Assembly: GCA_027053695.1 (NCBI GenBank)
Contig: JALUHL010000016.1
Span: 1 to 16,848 of the forward strand
DNA from: Ghiorsea sp.
GTDB lineage: Bacteria; Pseudomonadota; Zetaproteobacteria; Mariprofundales; Mariprofundaceae
Direction of reading: 5' to 3'
Length of the DNA: 16,848 nt
Below the pieces are notes generated by a model. That model did not search any database, was not told where the DNA came from, and saw only the letters and a program-made list of their open reading frames with translations. The first letter of the stretch is position 1; each line of letters opens with the position of its first letter. Below are positions 1 to 8,183 of this stretch, one piece after another. The translations under genes and the position numbers were made by a program.

Positions 1-910
1 AAATCACCTCATTCCATTCGCCTTTGCCTGAACTAACCGTCAAAACACCAACAATGAGAATAATGCTTATCAACCACTTAAAATAGGTCATTAACTCATC
101 ATCTTCCCAGTAGGTTCGCAGCGTAAAACCATTGCGCACGGCCATAAAATGTAAGGTGAAATTAGTTGCACCCAAAATCATAGTCACGACAACCACACCA
201 CGAATCCACAGTGATGAGAAATAACCTACACTGGCATCATGCGTAGAAAAACCGCCTGTGGACACCGATGTCATCGCATGATTAAACGCGTCAAACCAAC
301 CCATACCCGCTAGTTTTAAAGCAATCGCTGACACCACTGTGGTCGCCAAATAAAGTAACCATAATACCTTGGCTGTTTCCGTCACACGAGCAGTCAACTT
401 ATCTTTAACAGGGCCAGGCGTTTCAGCTTTAAACAACTGCATGCCACCCACGCCCAACAACGGCATCACAGCCACCGCTAAAACGATGATACCCATACCA
501 CCCAACCACTGCTGCATAGAGCGCCAAAATAAAACCGCGCGAGGCATGGTATCCAAGCCTGCTAATACTGTTGCCCCTGTTGTGGTTAGACCAGATGTTG
601 ATTCAAATAATCCGTCAACCACAGTTTTACAAGTGCCTGTTGTTAAAAAAGGAATAGAACCCAGCACCGATAAAACCACCCATGCTAAAGCTACAATTAG
701 GAAGCCATCTTTATGGCTAAGTTGCTTAGGCGCATCGCCTGCCCAACTCATCATCAATACGCCCAACATAGCCACCAAAAGACCTGCTAAAAGAAATTCA
801 TCAGCATGACCAGAACCGTAATACACAGCCACTAGCGCTGGCACTAACATGCCAAAGCCGAATAAAATAATCAGCACGGCTAATGTCCAAACAACACCTC
901 TAGGATGCAT
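1..910 (-). CDS. trkH: TrkH potassium uptake channel subunit (partial, C-terminus off-window)
   Basis: Membrane subunit of the Trk potassium uptake system; it forms the K+ pathway in the inner membrane and is gated by TrkA. I translated the minus strand from the ATG at 908-910 and found 303 open codons running off the window edge; family members are about 480 residues. Several hydrophobic helices are visible. The first two of the expected four selectivity-filter loops can be seen: TTTGAT near residues 109-114 and STGGF near 217-221. The last two filters would lie beyond position 1. A Shine-Dalgarno-like AAGGAAA lies about 11 nt before the ATG, in the 17-bp gap after trkA. Adjacency to trkA on the same strand supports the assignment. 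The truncation is a window effect, with no internal stop seen. Confidence 0.96.
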   Translation of the reverse strand, partial: MHPRGVVWTLAVLIILFGFGMLVPALVAVYYGSGHADEFLLAGLLVAMLGVLMMSWAGDAPKQLSHKDGFLIVALAWVVLSVLGSIPFLTTGTCKTVVDGLFESTSGLTTTGATVLAGLDTMPRAVLFWRSMQQWLGGMGIIVLAVAVMPLLGVGGMQLFKAETPGPVKDKLTARVTETAKVLWLLYLATTVVSAIALKLAGMGWFDAFNHAMTSVSTGGFSTHDASVGYFSSLWIRGVVVVTMILGATNFTLHFMAVRNGFTLRTYWEDDELMTYFKWLISIILIVGVLTVSSGKGEWNEVI

Positions 911-927
911 ATTTTAGCAAGGTTTCC

Positions 928-2301
928 TTAGAAAAATTCAAGGCGAACTTCAAACAATGCCTCAATCGCCCGAATGGATTCAGCACGCGATACCAATACC
1001 ACATGGTCATTGGGCTCAATTTTGGTTTCACCATCAGGAATAATCACACCATCTCCACGAACGACAGCGCCAATTACCGTATCTTGAGGTAGCTTCAAAT
1101 CTTTGAGTGGTGCATCCAAAATCGCAGCTGTTTCCAAGGCTTCGGCTTCAATCACTTCCAATGTACCATCACCCAAAGGCGACATGCCAAGGATGCGCCC
1201 TTTGCGCACATGCCTTAGAATCGAAGCCGCTGTGGTAAACCTTGGAGATACAATGACATCCAAACCAATCTCGCGCACCAAATCTGAATAAATTGCGCGA
1301 TTGACCAACGTCACCACATGCGGCACTTTATATTTGCGTGCAATCAAACTGCTTAGAATATTGGTTTCATCATCATTGGTTAAGGCTAAAAAATCATCCA
1401 TGCGCGAAATCGCTTCTTCTTCGAGCAATTCTCGGTCTAAAGCATCCCCATGCAGCACCACCGTTGAAGACAATTGATCTGCCATCCAAGAGGCACGTTC
1501 TTCATTGTATTCCACCATCTTGATAGAGACCCCCATAGCCTCCAAAGCTTGCGCAACCGCAAACCCAACATTACCACCACCGACAAGCATCACATTGCGC
1601 TGCACTTTTTTATCTTGTTTACAGCCTTCTAATATCTCCATCACACTATCAACTTGCACACTACTCACAGCCAGATAAACACTATCCCCTGCAAGCAATA
1701 CTGTATCTTTGGTGGGCACTTTCCATTTGCCGTTATGCTCATGCGCCACCACATAAATACGCTTATCCCCCATCACTTCTGCAAGTTCTTCCAATGCCAA
1801 ACCCGCCAACAAGCTTTTAGGTCGAATCATCATACCAAGCAACTGTACTTTATCATCTGCAAAGCCTTGCGCATCCATCGCTGATGCAACCTGATAGCGT
1901 TTAACAATCGCTTTTGCCGCTTCATGTTCGGGAGAAATAATTAAATCGATGGGTAATTCATCTCTACCAAAAAGCTTTTCGCTGTTGGCAAAATCTGGCT
2001 CGCGAATACGCGCCATTTTTGTCGTCACCTTAAACAAAGAGTGTGCCACTTGGCAGGCCAACATATTGGTTTCATCACTGGCTGTAGCTGCAATCAACAA
2101 GTCAGCATTTTTAGCACCTGCACTTTCAAGCACTGAAGGATGCGCTGCATGCCCAAGCACAGTGCGCACATCCATGGTATCTGACACACGCTGAATACGT
2201 TCTTTATCACTATCCACCACAGCAACATCATGCCCTTCACTTGCCAGCCGCATTGCAATGTGAAAACCAACCTCGCCAGCACCTAAAATAAGAATATTCA
2301 T
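928..2301 (-). CDS. trkA: TrkA, NAD-binding regulatory subunit of Trk potassium uptake
   Basis: Cytoplasmic peripheral subunit that binds NAD(H)/ATP and gates TrkH. At 457 residues it has the usual length and the usual duplicated layout: a Rossmann RCK_N domain starting at residue 1 with GAGEVG (7-12) and the acidic end of strand 2 (D30), an RCK_C domain (about 150-225), a second Rossmann domain with GGGNVG (241-246), and a second RCK_C domain (about 370-455). The ATG overlaps the ntrX stop by 4 bp (ATGA) and no strong ribosome binding site precedes it, so translation is probably coupled to ntrX. The ntrYX-trkA order is well known in proteobacteria. trkH follows 17 bp downstream, so both subunits should be made from one transcript. 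Confidence 0.97.
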   Translation of the reverse strand: MNILILGAGEVGFHIAMRLASEGHDVAVVDSDKERIQRVSDTMDVRTVLGHAAHPSVLESAGAKNADLLIAATASDETNMLACQVAHSLFKVTTKMARIREPDFANSEKLFGRDELPIDLIISPEHEAAKAIVKRYQVASAMDAQGFADDKVQLLGMMIRPKSLLAGLALEELAEVMGDKRIYVVAHEHNGKWKVPTKDTVLLAGDSVYLAVSSVQVDSVMEILEGCKQDKKVQRNVMLVGGGNVGFAVAQALEAMGVSIKMVEYNEERASWMADQLSSTVVLHGDALDRELLEEEAISRMDDFLALTNDDETNILSSLIARKYKVPHVVTLVNRAIYSDLVREIGLDVIVSPRFTTAASILRHVRKGRILGMSPLGDGTLEVIEAEALETAAILDAPLKDLKLPQDTVIGAVVRGDGVIIPDGETKIEPNDHVVLVSRAESIRAIEALFEVRLEFF

Positions 2302-3677
2302 TTGTTTGGTGAGCTGAGGCCGTGGGTTTTTATTTTTCGATGCAGTTGACTTCTTTCCATACCAATATCCGCCGCAGTTTTACTGATATTCCAATCATTT
2401 TTGTTTAGATGGTGCAGAATATAACTGCTCTCAAAGCGTTTGCGTGCATCATGAAAGCCATCCAAAAGCACAGTATCATCAGGCACAGATGAAAAGGATA
2501 GGGTTTGTTGCACATCAGTATCTACAGGTAGCATCGTCTCTAAGGTCAGCGTTTTGCCCGAACATAGAATATGGCAGCGTTCCACATAGTTCCTCAACTC
2601 GCGCACATTGCCAGGCCAAGTATAGCCTTGCAGCGCCGCAATAACTTCATCAGAAAATATTACAGGCAGGCCACCCAAATGCGCCACTTGCTCTGCAATG
2701 AGCATATGTATCAAATCTGGAATATCTTCTGCACGCTCTTGCAAACTGGGCAAATCAATGATGGTCGTATGCAACTGCGAGTAAAAGCCTTTCAATACCT
2801 TATCTTCTTCTACCATCTTCTCTTTTGGAAACCTTGTTCCTGTAATGACACGAACATCACAAGCTAAATGCCTAGGGTTACCCAACCTTTGCAATCTATG
2901 CTCTTGCATCACCTGCAATATCTTTTCTTGAATTTGCAAAGGGATATCCGACACTTCTTCGAGAAATAATGTGCCTTGGTGTGCAGCTTCCAAACGCCCT
3001 CTTTTTGCTTGCAATGCGCCTGCAAAAGCACCTCGCTCATAACCAAACAACTCGGCTTCAATATCTGCTTCACTTTTGTCCAAAGCATTAAATTTTAAGA
3101 ATGGTGCTTCATGTCGTTTGGAGTTTTCATGAAGAATGCGAGCAGCAATGGATTTGCCAACACCATGCTCACCTTGCAATACAATATGCTGCTCGCTGCC
3201 AGCGCATTTATCCAAACGCCTGCGCACCGCAGCAACCTCTTTACTCTTACCCACAAATTGCGGTATATCTTTTTTTGTTTCTTGTTTTAAATCTGAATTT
3301 TCCAATTCTAAGCGTTGTTTTTCAACCGCATTCCTTAGAATAATTAATAATTTATCCAGAGAAAATGGTTTTTCGATAAAATCAAAAGCACCCTGCTTTG
3401 TAGCGCGAACCGCAGTATCAATGGTGGCATGCCCAGACATCATAATAATGGGCACATCAGGGTTGATTTGCTTAAGACGGCTCATGGTTTCTAAGCCATC
3501 AATGCCGGGCATCCAAATATCTAAAAACACGCAATCTGCGGGGCTTTTACGAAACCGCGCCACGGCTTCTTCGCCAGATGCAGAAGTGCTCACCAGATAA
3601 CCTTCATCCTCAAACAAACCACTCAAAGATTCGCGAATTGGTTGCTCATCATCAACAATCAGAATCTGAATCGTCAT
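2298..3677 (-). CDS. ntrX: NtrX, NtrC-family response regulator with degenerate AAA+ domain
   Basis: Cytoplasmic DNA-binding partner of NtrY, 459 residues. The receiver domain (1-120) is intact: D9/D10, phospho-acceptor D53, S81 and K103. The AAA+ domain (about 140-380) has Walker A GEHGVGKS (169-176), but key positions differ from active sigma-54 activators. GAFTGA reads GAFAGA (216-221, Thr to Ala). Walker B reads LFLEE (Asp to Glu at 240). The sensor I region reads ITGTR. The two arginine-finger positions appear as L295 and Q301. The GNVRE sensor II (356-360) is kept. A Fis-type helix-turn-helix occupies about 415-454. A good Shine-Dalgarno (GGGAGG, 8 nt spacing) precedes the ATG, which overlaps ntrY by 4 bp. 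I infer a DNA-binding regulator that need not activate sigma-54 polymerase. Family identity is firm from the ntrY and trkA context. Confidence 0.94.
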   Translation of the reverse strand: MTIQILIVDDEQPIRESLSGLFEDEGYLVSTSASGEEAVARFRKSPADCVFLDIWMPGIDGLETMSRLKQINPDVPIIMMSGHATIDTAVRATKQGAFDFIEKPFSLDKLLIILRNAVEKQRLELENSDLKQETKKDIPQFVGKSKEVAAVRRRLDKCAGSEQHIVLQGEHGVGKSIAARILHENSKRHEAPFLKFNALDKSEADIEAELFGYERGAFAGALQAKRGRLEAAHQGTLFLEEVSDIPLQIQEKILQVMQEHRLQRLGNPRHLACDVRVITGTRFPKEKMVEEDKVLKGFYSQLHTTIIDLPSLQERAEDIPDLIHMLIAEQVAHLGGLPVIFSDEVIAALQGYTWPGNVRELRNYVERCHILCSGKTLTLETMLPVDTDVQQTLSFSSVPDDTVLLDGFHDARKRFESSYILHHLNKNDWNISKTAADIGMERSQLHRKIKTHGLSSPNK

Positions 3678-5863
3678 GCTTCATCCTCCCTAGAATGATG
3701 AGGCTGCACATGCGGCAGCCACATACAAAAGCGTGTTGGCGATGCTGCTGAAAGCAGTAACAGTTGCCCATGATGTTCTTCTGAAATCCTTTGTGCAATA
3801 GCTAAGCCTAAGCCACTGCCCTCCGCTTTTGTCGAAAAATAGGGTTCAAAGATATGCTCTCTTGCATTTTCATCAATACCAGGCCCATCATCTTGGACAT
3901 AAAACCGCGTATCTTCATGGGTAACTTCAACATAAACGCGTACTTGAGCTTGGGTTGCCAGTGCATTGTCAATCAAGTTGATAAGCACCTGCCGAATTTG
4001 GTCAACATCACAACATACCTCGCCCTCAGGCATACCTTCAAACGTTAAATTAGGATATGGGCTATACAATTCTCTAAGTTCTTGCAGTAGCAAAGCAACA
4101 GATACTGTTTCCATTTCAGGCTTGGGCAAGGTTGCCAAATTGGAAAAATCTGCAAGCAAGCGTTGTAAACGCTCCACTTGTGAAATCACCGCATCCGTAC
4201 ATGTATCAAACACCTTCACATCATCCACTTGTTCACGAAAACGTCTTTTAACGCGTTCGGTGGACAATTTAATTGGGGTAAGCGGATTCTTAATCTCATG
4301 GGCAAGGCGTTGAGCGACTTCTGCCCAAGCTCTATGCTTTTGAGCATCAGCAAGCTGAGTCACATCATCAAACACCAGTAACCAGCCCGAGAACACATCT
4401 TCTTCCCCGCCCAAGAGTGTACCTCTGGCTAAAATTCTCACCGTTTGCAAACCATAAGAAATGACTAGCTCTTGCTGCAAATCTTCCAGCTCTTGGGTTT
4501 GTAATGTTTCAAAAAAATCCAACACAGGTTTGAGGTGCACCTCAGAAAAATCATACATGGATTTCTTATCTTCTTTATGTTCAGGAAACATCAGCAACGT
4601 TTTGCAGGTATCATTCATCAAACGAATTTCTCCTGATGCATCAAGCAAAAGCACGCCACTATGCAAGTTTGACAATAGGTTTTCCAATACATACTGCCGT
4701 TGCCTACTATTAACCAAAGCATTGGTAAGTTCGCTCTGTGTTTCAGTAAGCGTTTCCATATTATACTTGAGTCGTCCAATCATACTGTTAAACGATTCGG
4801 CCAATGAACCCAACTCATCTTTAGCATCTACTTCAACCAAAGCATCGAAATCACCTGCTTCAACTTGTTTGAGTGCAGAAGCAAGCTCTTCCACAGGCGC
4901 TGTTAACCTTCGCGCAAACAACAAGGCAAACACGCCAGCAACACACACCACCAGTATCATAGCAATCATCAAAATATGCATAAATGTCTCTTGAATACCT
5001 TGCCTATGCCTATTCAATTCCTGATAGGTTCGATAATCTGATTCAATGCTTCTAGCTGTCGTCGTAATATCGGCAGGCAATCGAACTTCAGCGCGAAAAA
5101 GCCCCACCAAACGACGCTGCGCAAGTAGTGGTAGATAACCAATCACATATTCACCATCTTGGCGTGTTTCATGGTCAATGGTGTAGCGGCCAAGCGCAAT
5201 GCTCAAACGACCTGCATCTGAGATTGGGCGCGTTTCCACATTGCCAAATGCTTGATTGGATTGGATACGCTCAGCTGTAGCCACAAGGCGCTGCGAAGCA
5301 TCAAATAATTCTAATCTATCCCATGCATATTTATGCAGCAGTTTTTCCATATATTGATTTAAAACAAGACTGCCCAAAGGTGTAGGCTCAAGTGTGGGAA
5401 AGTCGTGCTCGCTAACCACCTGACTCAGTGAAAGCTCCATTTCTGATTCAACATCTTCATAAAAACCTTGTGCCAACTTCATGGCCTTATCAAGCAAGGT
5501 ATCCACACGAACATCAAACCAAACATCAAAACCTTTATTGATCACCTGGTTGGCTGTCACTTGTAAAATAAGCGATGGGAGAAGCACCATCAATACCATG
5601 GCTGTCACCAGCTTGGTTCTTAAACTAAACCCTGCACTTTCCTGCTTGCCGCGTTTAAAGTTATAAATACCAAAGCTAAAAATCATCATCGTTAACAGAG
5701 ATAGCAGACCAACATTAATCCAATTTAAATAGGTGGGGCCAAAATGGTCAGCGCTTGGCCAGACATAATAAATCACAACCAATAGCAACAACACCAATGT
5801 AAAAGGAGAAAATCGCATCATTTGAAACAGATATTTATCTTGTGATATGGATTGATTACTCAT
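3674..5863 (-). CDS. ntrY: NtrY, membrane sensor histidine kinase
   Basis: Inner-membrane sensor kinase, 729 residues. Three hydrophobic helices lie at about 20-36, 46-67 and 84-105. A sensor region of about 185 residues follows, then a fourth helix (about 293-316). Next come HAMP (about 317-370), a PAS-like segment (about 390-500), HisKA with the phospho-acceptor H522 in RLAHEIKNPLTP, and a HATPase domain with N box (N629/N633), G1 DDGPGI (658-663), FEPYFSTK and G2 GSGLGLA (682-688). All catalytic boxes look intact, in contrast to the degenerate AAA+ domain of its partner NtrX. The start overlaps the DUF4390 stop by 8 bp, and its own stop overlaps ntrX in an ATGA. NtrYX systems are linked to nitrogen, redox and envelope control in other proteobacteria; the signal here cannot be read from sequence. 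Confidence 0.95.
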   Translation of the reverse strand: MSNQSISQDKYLFQMMRFSPFTLVLLLLVVIYYVWPSADHFGPTYLNWINVGLLSLLTMMIFSFGIYNFKRGKQESAGFSLRTKLVTAMVLMVLLPSLILQVTANQVINKGFDVWFDVRVDTLLDKAMKLAQGFYEDVESEMELSLSQVVSEHDFPTLEPTPLGSLVLNQYMEKLLHKYAWDRLELFDASQRLVATAERIQSNQAFGNVETRPISDAGRLSIALGRYTIDHETRQDGEYVIGYLPLLAQRRLVGLFRAEVRLPADITTTARSIESDYRTYQELNRHRQGIQETFMHILMIAMILVVCVAGVFALLFARRLTAPVEELASALKQVEAGDFDALVEVDAKDELGSLAESFNSMIGRLKYNMETLTETQSELTNALVNSRQRQYVLENLLSNLHSGVLLLDASGEIRLMNDTCKTLLMFPEHKEDKKSMYDFSEVHLKPVLDFFETLQTQELEDLQQELVISYGLQTVRILARGTLLGGEEDVFSGWLLVFDDVTQLADAQKHRAWAEVAQRLAHEIKNPLTPIKLSTERVKRRFREQVDDVKVFDTCTDAVISQVERLQRLLADFSNLATLPKPEMETVSVALLLQELRELYSPYPNLTFEGMPEGEVCCDVDQIRQVLINLIDNALATQAQVRVYVEVTHEDTRFYVQDDGPGIDENAREHIFEPYFSTKAEGSGLGLAIAQRISEEHHGQLLLLSAASPTRFCMWLPHVQPHHSREDEA

Positions 5864-6416
5864 CTTCTTTTTGCTCTAACAGCTCAAGTGCTACCGTGCC
5901 CATATCCTCACCCCAATCGGTAAGCGATGACCACCAGCCTTCTTCCTCTTCTTCACCTTCATGGATATAAGATGTGGTTGTCAGCATATAGCTTTGCTGG
6001 ACATCAAGTACGGATACATCAACCACAGCAATATGCTCCATACTGGTCAAGAAACGCATAGCTTCATGTGCATCATCCGTATATTTCACCACCCCACCGC
6101 TTAAATCACGCATCAGCCAACGTTGGGTCACCAAATCAGGAATCACTTGCCTACCCAAGCGCACCGAAACCACTGTTTTATCCAACCAGTAATCGCGCGT
6201 TTGCACCACATCAAATTGCCAAACCACCGTCATCGGCGAGCCTGAACCAATCACTTTTAGAATATAGGGTTCTTGGGTAAACGTTTGCACATCACAATAA
6301 ACAACACCATCTTGAATGTAAACATGCGCACCGTCTTGCACATCCGTATTCTCTGCCCAAACCAAAGAAATTTGGGGCAGGGTGCAACAAAGCATAAGCA
6401 TAAGAAACCGTAACAT
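5856..6416 (-). CDS. DUF4390-type secreted protein preceding ntrY
   Basis: Small protein of unknown function, about 186 residues from the preferred ATG (6414-6416). A classical signal peptide follows this Met: the hydrophobic run LRFLMLMLCC and then SLVWA before ENTD, so export across the inner membrane is likely. An in-frame TTG at 6450-6452 would add 12 residues before the same signal sequence and leave only 1 bp to pgeF. Neither start has a strong ribosome binding site. The body is mostly beta-type with a QEPYILKVIGSG region, a central DYWLDKTVVSVRLGRQ, and an acidic tail with a run of five Glu followed by WW. DUF4390 proteins are typically encoded just before ntrY, and here the stop overlaps ntrY by 8 bp. 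Function unknown; the context suggests an envelope accessory to NtrY signalling. The family call is from memory of pattern and context. Confidence 0.75.
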   Translation of the reverse strand: MLRFLMLMLCCTLPQISLVWAENTDVQDGAHVYIQDGVVYCDVQTFTQEPYILKVIGSGSPMTVVWQFDVVQTRDYWLDKTVVSVRLGRQVIPDLVTQRWLMRDLSGGVVKYTDDAHEAMRFLTSMEHIAVVDVSVLDVQQSYMLTTTSYIHEGEEEEEGWWSSLTDWGEDMGTVALELLEQKEDE

Positions 6417-6453
6417 TATCGGTAGCTTAAGTTCTGCACTTATATTGAGCAAC

Positions 6454-7194
6454 CTAGGATAAGCTGATGATACTTAATTGCCGCCCAGTTTGCCCTGAAT
6501 CTCGGCGATAAGAAAAGAAGCTTGGCTGTGTACCACAAACCGTACAATGCTTAGAAAGCTCTATATTTTCAGCATTTACACCCAATGCAAGTAGCTGAGA
6601 ATAATTTGTTTTCGCTAAATCCGCATAGGTTTGCCCGCTCTTTTTAAGTGTCACATTTTGACTACATGCATCACAAAGTTGGCCTGCAACATCATCACTC
6701 ACCGCAAAACAACAAGGTGCAATGCATGGCCCCAGGCTGACCAACACATGATTTACTTCAGCGCCACGCTCCAACATCTTAGCAAGCGCTTCTTCAGCAA
6801 CCTTAGCCACTGTGCCACGCCAACCCGCATGCACCGCAGCGATAATGCCTGCTTGTTTATCCGCCAATAAAATAGGTAAACAATCTGCTGTACGCACAGC
6901 TAGTGCCACACCCTTCTCGGCAGTGATTAAAATATCTGCATCTTGTTTATGAATCTTGCCAGAACCCGAACATACCAAAGCTTGAGCACCATGCACTTGC
7001 TCGACCTGATGAGGAATAGGCATCTCAGCACTTTGGCAGAGCGTTTGTAAGTTGCATTGCACATTGGCATCCGTATCACCCAAGCCAAAACCAAGATTCA
7101 AGCTTTCAAATTCATCCCGACTAACACCCCCTTGCCTATCACTGAACACGGCCTTAATGCCATGTTTTGCCATCAGTGGTGAGGTGTAAAACAT
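6454..7194 (-). CDS. pgeF: PgeF (YfiH/laccase-domain) peptidoglycan editing factor
   Basis: Member of the YfiH/DUF152 multicopper polyphenol oxidase-like family, 246 residues, the usual length. Family motifs are present in order: FSDRQGGVS (17-25), the NLGFGLGD block (33-40), QVHGA with H68, RTADCLPIL with C105, VHAGWRGT with H122, GPCI (155-158) and FFSYRRD near the end. H68, C105 and H122 match the Cys/His/His active-site set of this family. In other bacteria PgeF prevents misincorporation of serine into peptidoglycan stem peptides, and related proteins act on purine nucleosides. Cytoplasmic, with no signal peptide. The ATG overlaps the rluD stop by 1 bp (TGATG), and the rluD-pgeF order is common in proteobacteria. 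No strong Shine-Dalgarno is seen, so translational coupling to rluD is likely. Confidence 0.93.
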   Translation of the reverse strand: MFYTSPLMAKHGIKAVFSDRQGGVSRDEFESLNLGFGLGDTDANVQCNLQTLCQSAEMPIPHQVEQVHGAQALVCSGSGKIHKQDADILITAEKGVALAVRTADCLPILLADKQAGIIAAVHAGWRGTVAKVAEEALAKMLERGAEVNHVLVSLGPCIAPCCFAVSDDVAGQLCDACSQNVTLKKSGQTYADLAKTNYSQLLALGVNAENIELSKHCTVCGTQPSFFSYRRDSGQTGRQLSIISLS

Positions 7195-8165
7195 CAGCTT
7201 AAGCTTTGCAGAGCTTCATCTAGATTTTGTAGTGCTTCAGGAAACGGTGCTTTGCACAATACCTGCTCTCCTGTCACAGGGTGCTTAAAACCTAAAACTT
7301 CAGCGTGCAAGGCTTGGCGGCTTAAATGCTTGAGCACCGAATACGCTGGCTCGGCAATGTTTTTACTTGGGTTAAATTTCCTACCATACATGGGGTCGGC
7401 TAAAACGGGCACTTGCTCATGGCTTAAGTGCACACGAATCTGGTGGGTTCGCCCTGTATGCAAACGTAGCCTGATACGGCAAAAATTCTCATTATACCTT
7501 TTTTCTAACGTAGCATCGGTGATGGCTTCTTTGCCGCCAGCAACCACAGCCATTTTCTGCCTATGATGCGGATGTCTGCCTATGGGTAAAGCAATGCACT
7601 TATTGATCCAATGCGGATAACCGCGGCACCATGCCACATATTCCCTTTGCAAATCATGCGTTGCAAAAAGCTGAGATAACCCTTGATGTGCCGCTTCGGT
7701 TTTGGCCACCACAAGGCTTCCCGAGGTATCTTTGTCCAAACGGTGCACAATACCCGGGCGCTCTACACCATTGATGCCAGGCAAATTATCACAATGGTGA
7801 AGCAAGGCGTGCACTAATGTACCTGTATCATGGCCATGGGATGGATGAACCACCATGCCCGCAGGTTTATTCACCACAATTAAATGATCATCTTCAAATA
7901 AAATATCCAAAGGTATATTTTCAGGCTCAAGTGATAGTGGTTTTGCCTCTGGCACACGCATACAATAGGTTTCACCCAAAGTAACACGCATGGATCGCTT
8001 CAGTTTTTGCTCTTGTTTGCCTTGAAGCCAAATGCAGCCTTCATGCAAAAGCTGCTGCACACGAGCCCTAGTCAAACCTGAATAGGCAGTGAGCACTTGG
8101 TCTATGCGTTCGCCATGATTGGCTTCAGCAATTTCCCATATTTGAATGGCTTGCTCAGACACCAA
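7194..8165 (-). CDS. rluD: RluD-type 23S rRNA pseudouridine synthase
   Basis: RluA-family pseudouridine synthase, 323 residues. An N-terminal S4 RNA-binding domain (about 16-75) precedes the catalytic domain with HRLDKDTSG (141-149, catalytic D144). LHTGRTHQIRVH (235-246) and the ADPMYG motif follow. RluD modifies helix 69 of 23S rRNA (positions 1911, 1915 and 1917 in E. coli). I call this copy RluD rather than RluC because it lies immediately before pgeF, as rluD does elsewhere, and because of its full-length S4 domain. There is no ATG near the N-terminus: in-frame choices are TTG (8163-8165) or the adjacent GTG (8160-8162), with an in-frame stop only a few codons upstream. The gene begins 18 bp after the rne stop, with no clear Shine-Dalgarno, so expression probably depends on rne transcription and translation. 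Confidence 0.9.
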   Translation of the reverse strand: MVSEQAIQIWEIAEANHGERIDQVLTAYSGLTRARVQQLLHEGCIWLQGKQEQKLKRSMRVTLGETYCMRVPEAKPLSLEPENIPLDILFEDDHLIVVNKPAGMVVHPSHGHDTGTLVHALLHHCDNLPGINGVERPGIVHRLDKDTSGSLVVAKTEAAHQGLSQLFATHDLQREYVAWCRGYPHWINKCIALPIGRHPHHRQKMAVVAGGKEAITDATLEKRYNENFCRIRLRLHTGRTHQIRVHLSHEQVPVLADPMYGRKFNPSKNIAEPAYSVLKHLSRQALHAEVLGFKHPVTGEQVLCKAPFPEALQNLDEALQSLS

Positions 8166-8183
8166 AACCAGCGCTTTTCATCT

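Noticed and set aside
369..809. Plus-strand open frame of 146 codons
   Set aside because: Lies wholly antisense to trkH, whose frame is continuous and carries filter motifs; a shadow frame.
3136..3600. Plus-strand open frame of 154 codons
   Set aside because: Antisense to ntrX; no ribosome binding site or recognisable domain.
4461..4994. Plus-strand open frame of 177 codons, Ser/Thr-rich
   Set aside because: Antisense to ntrY; the Ser/Cys-rich composition is typical of a reverse-strand shadow.
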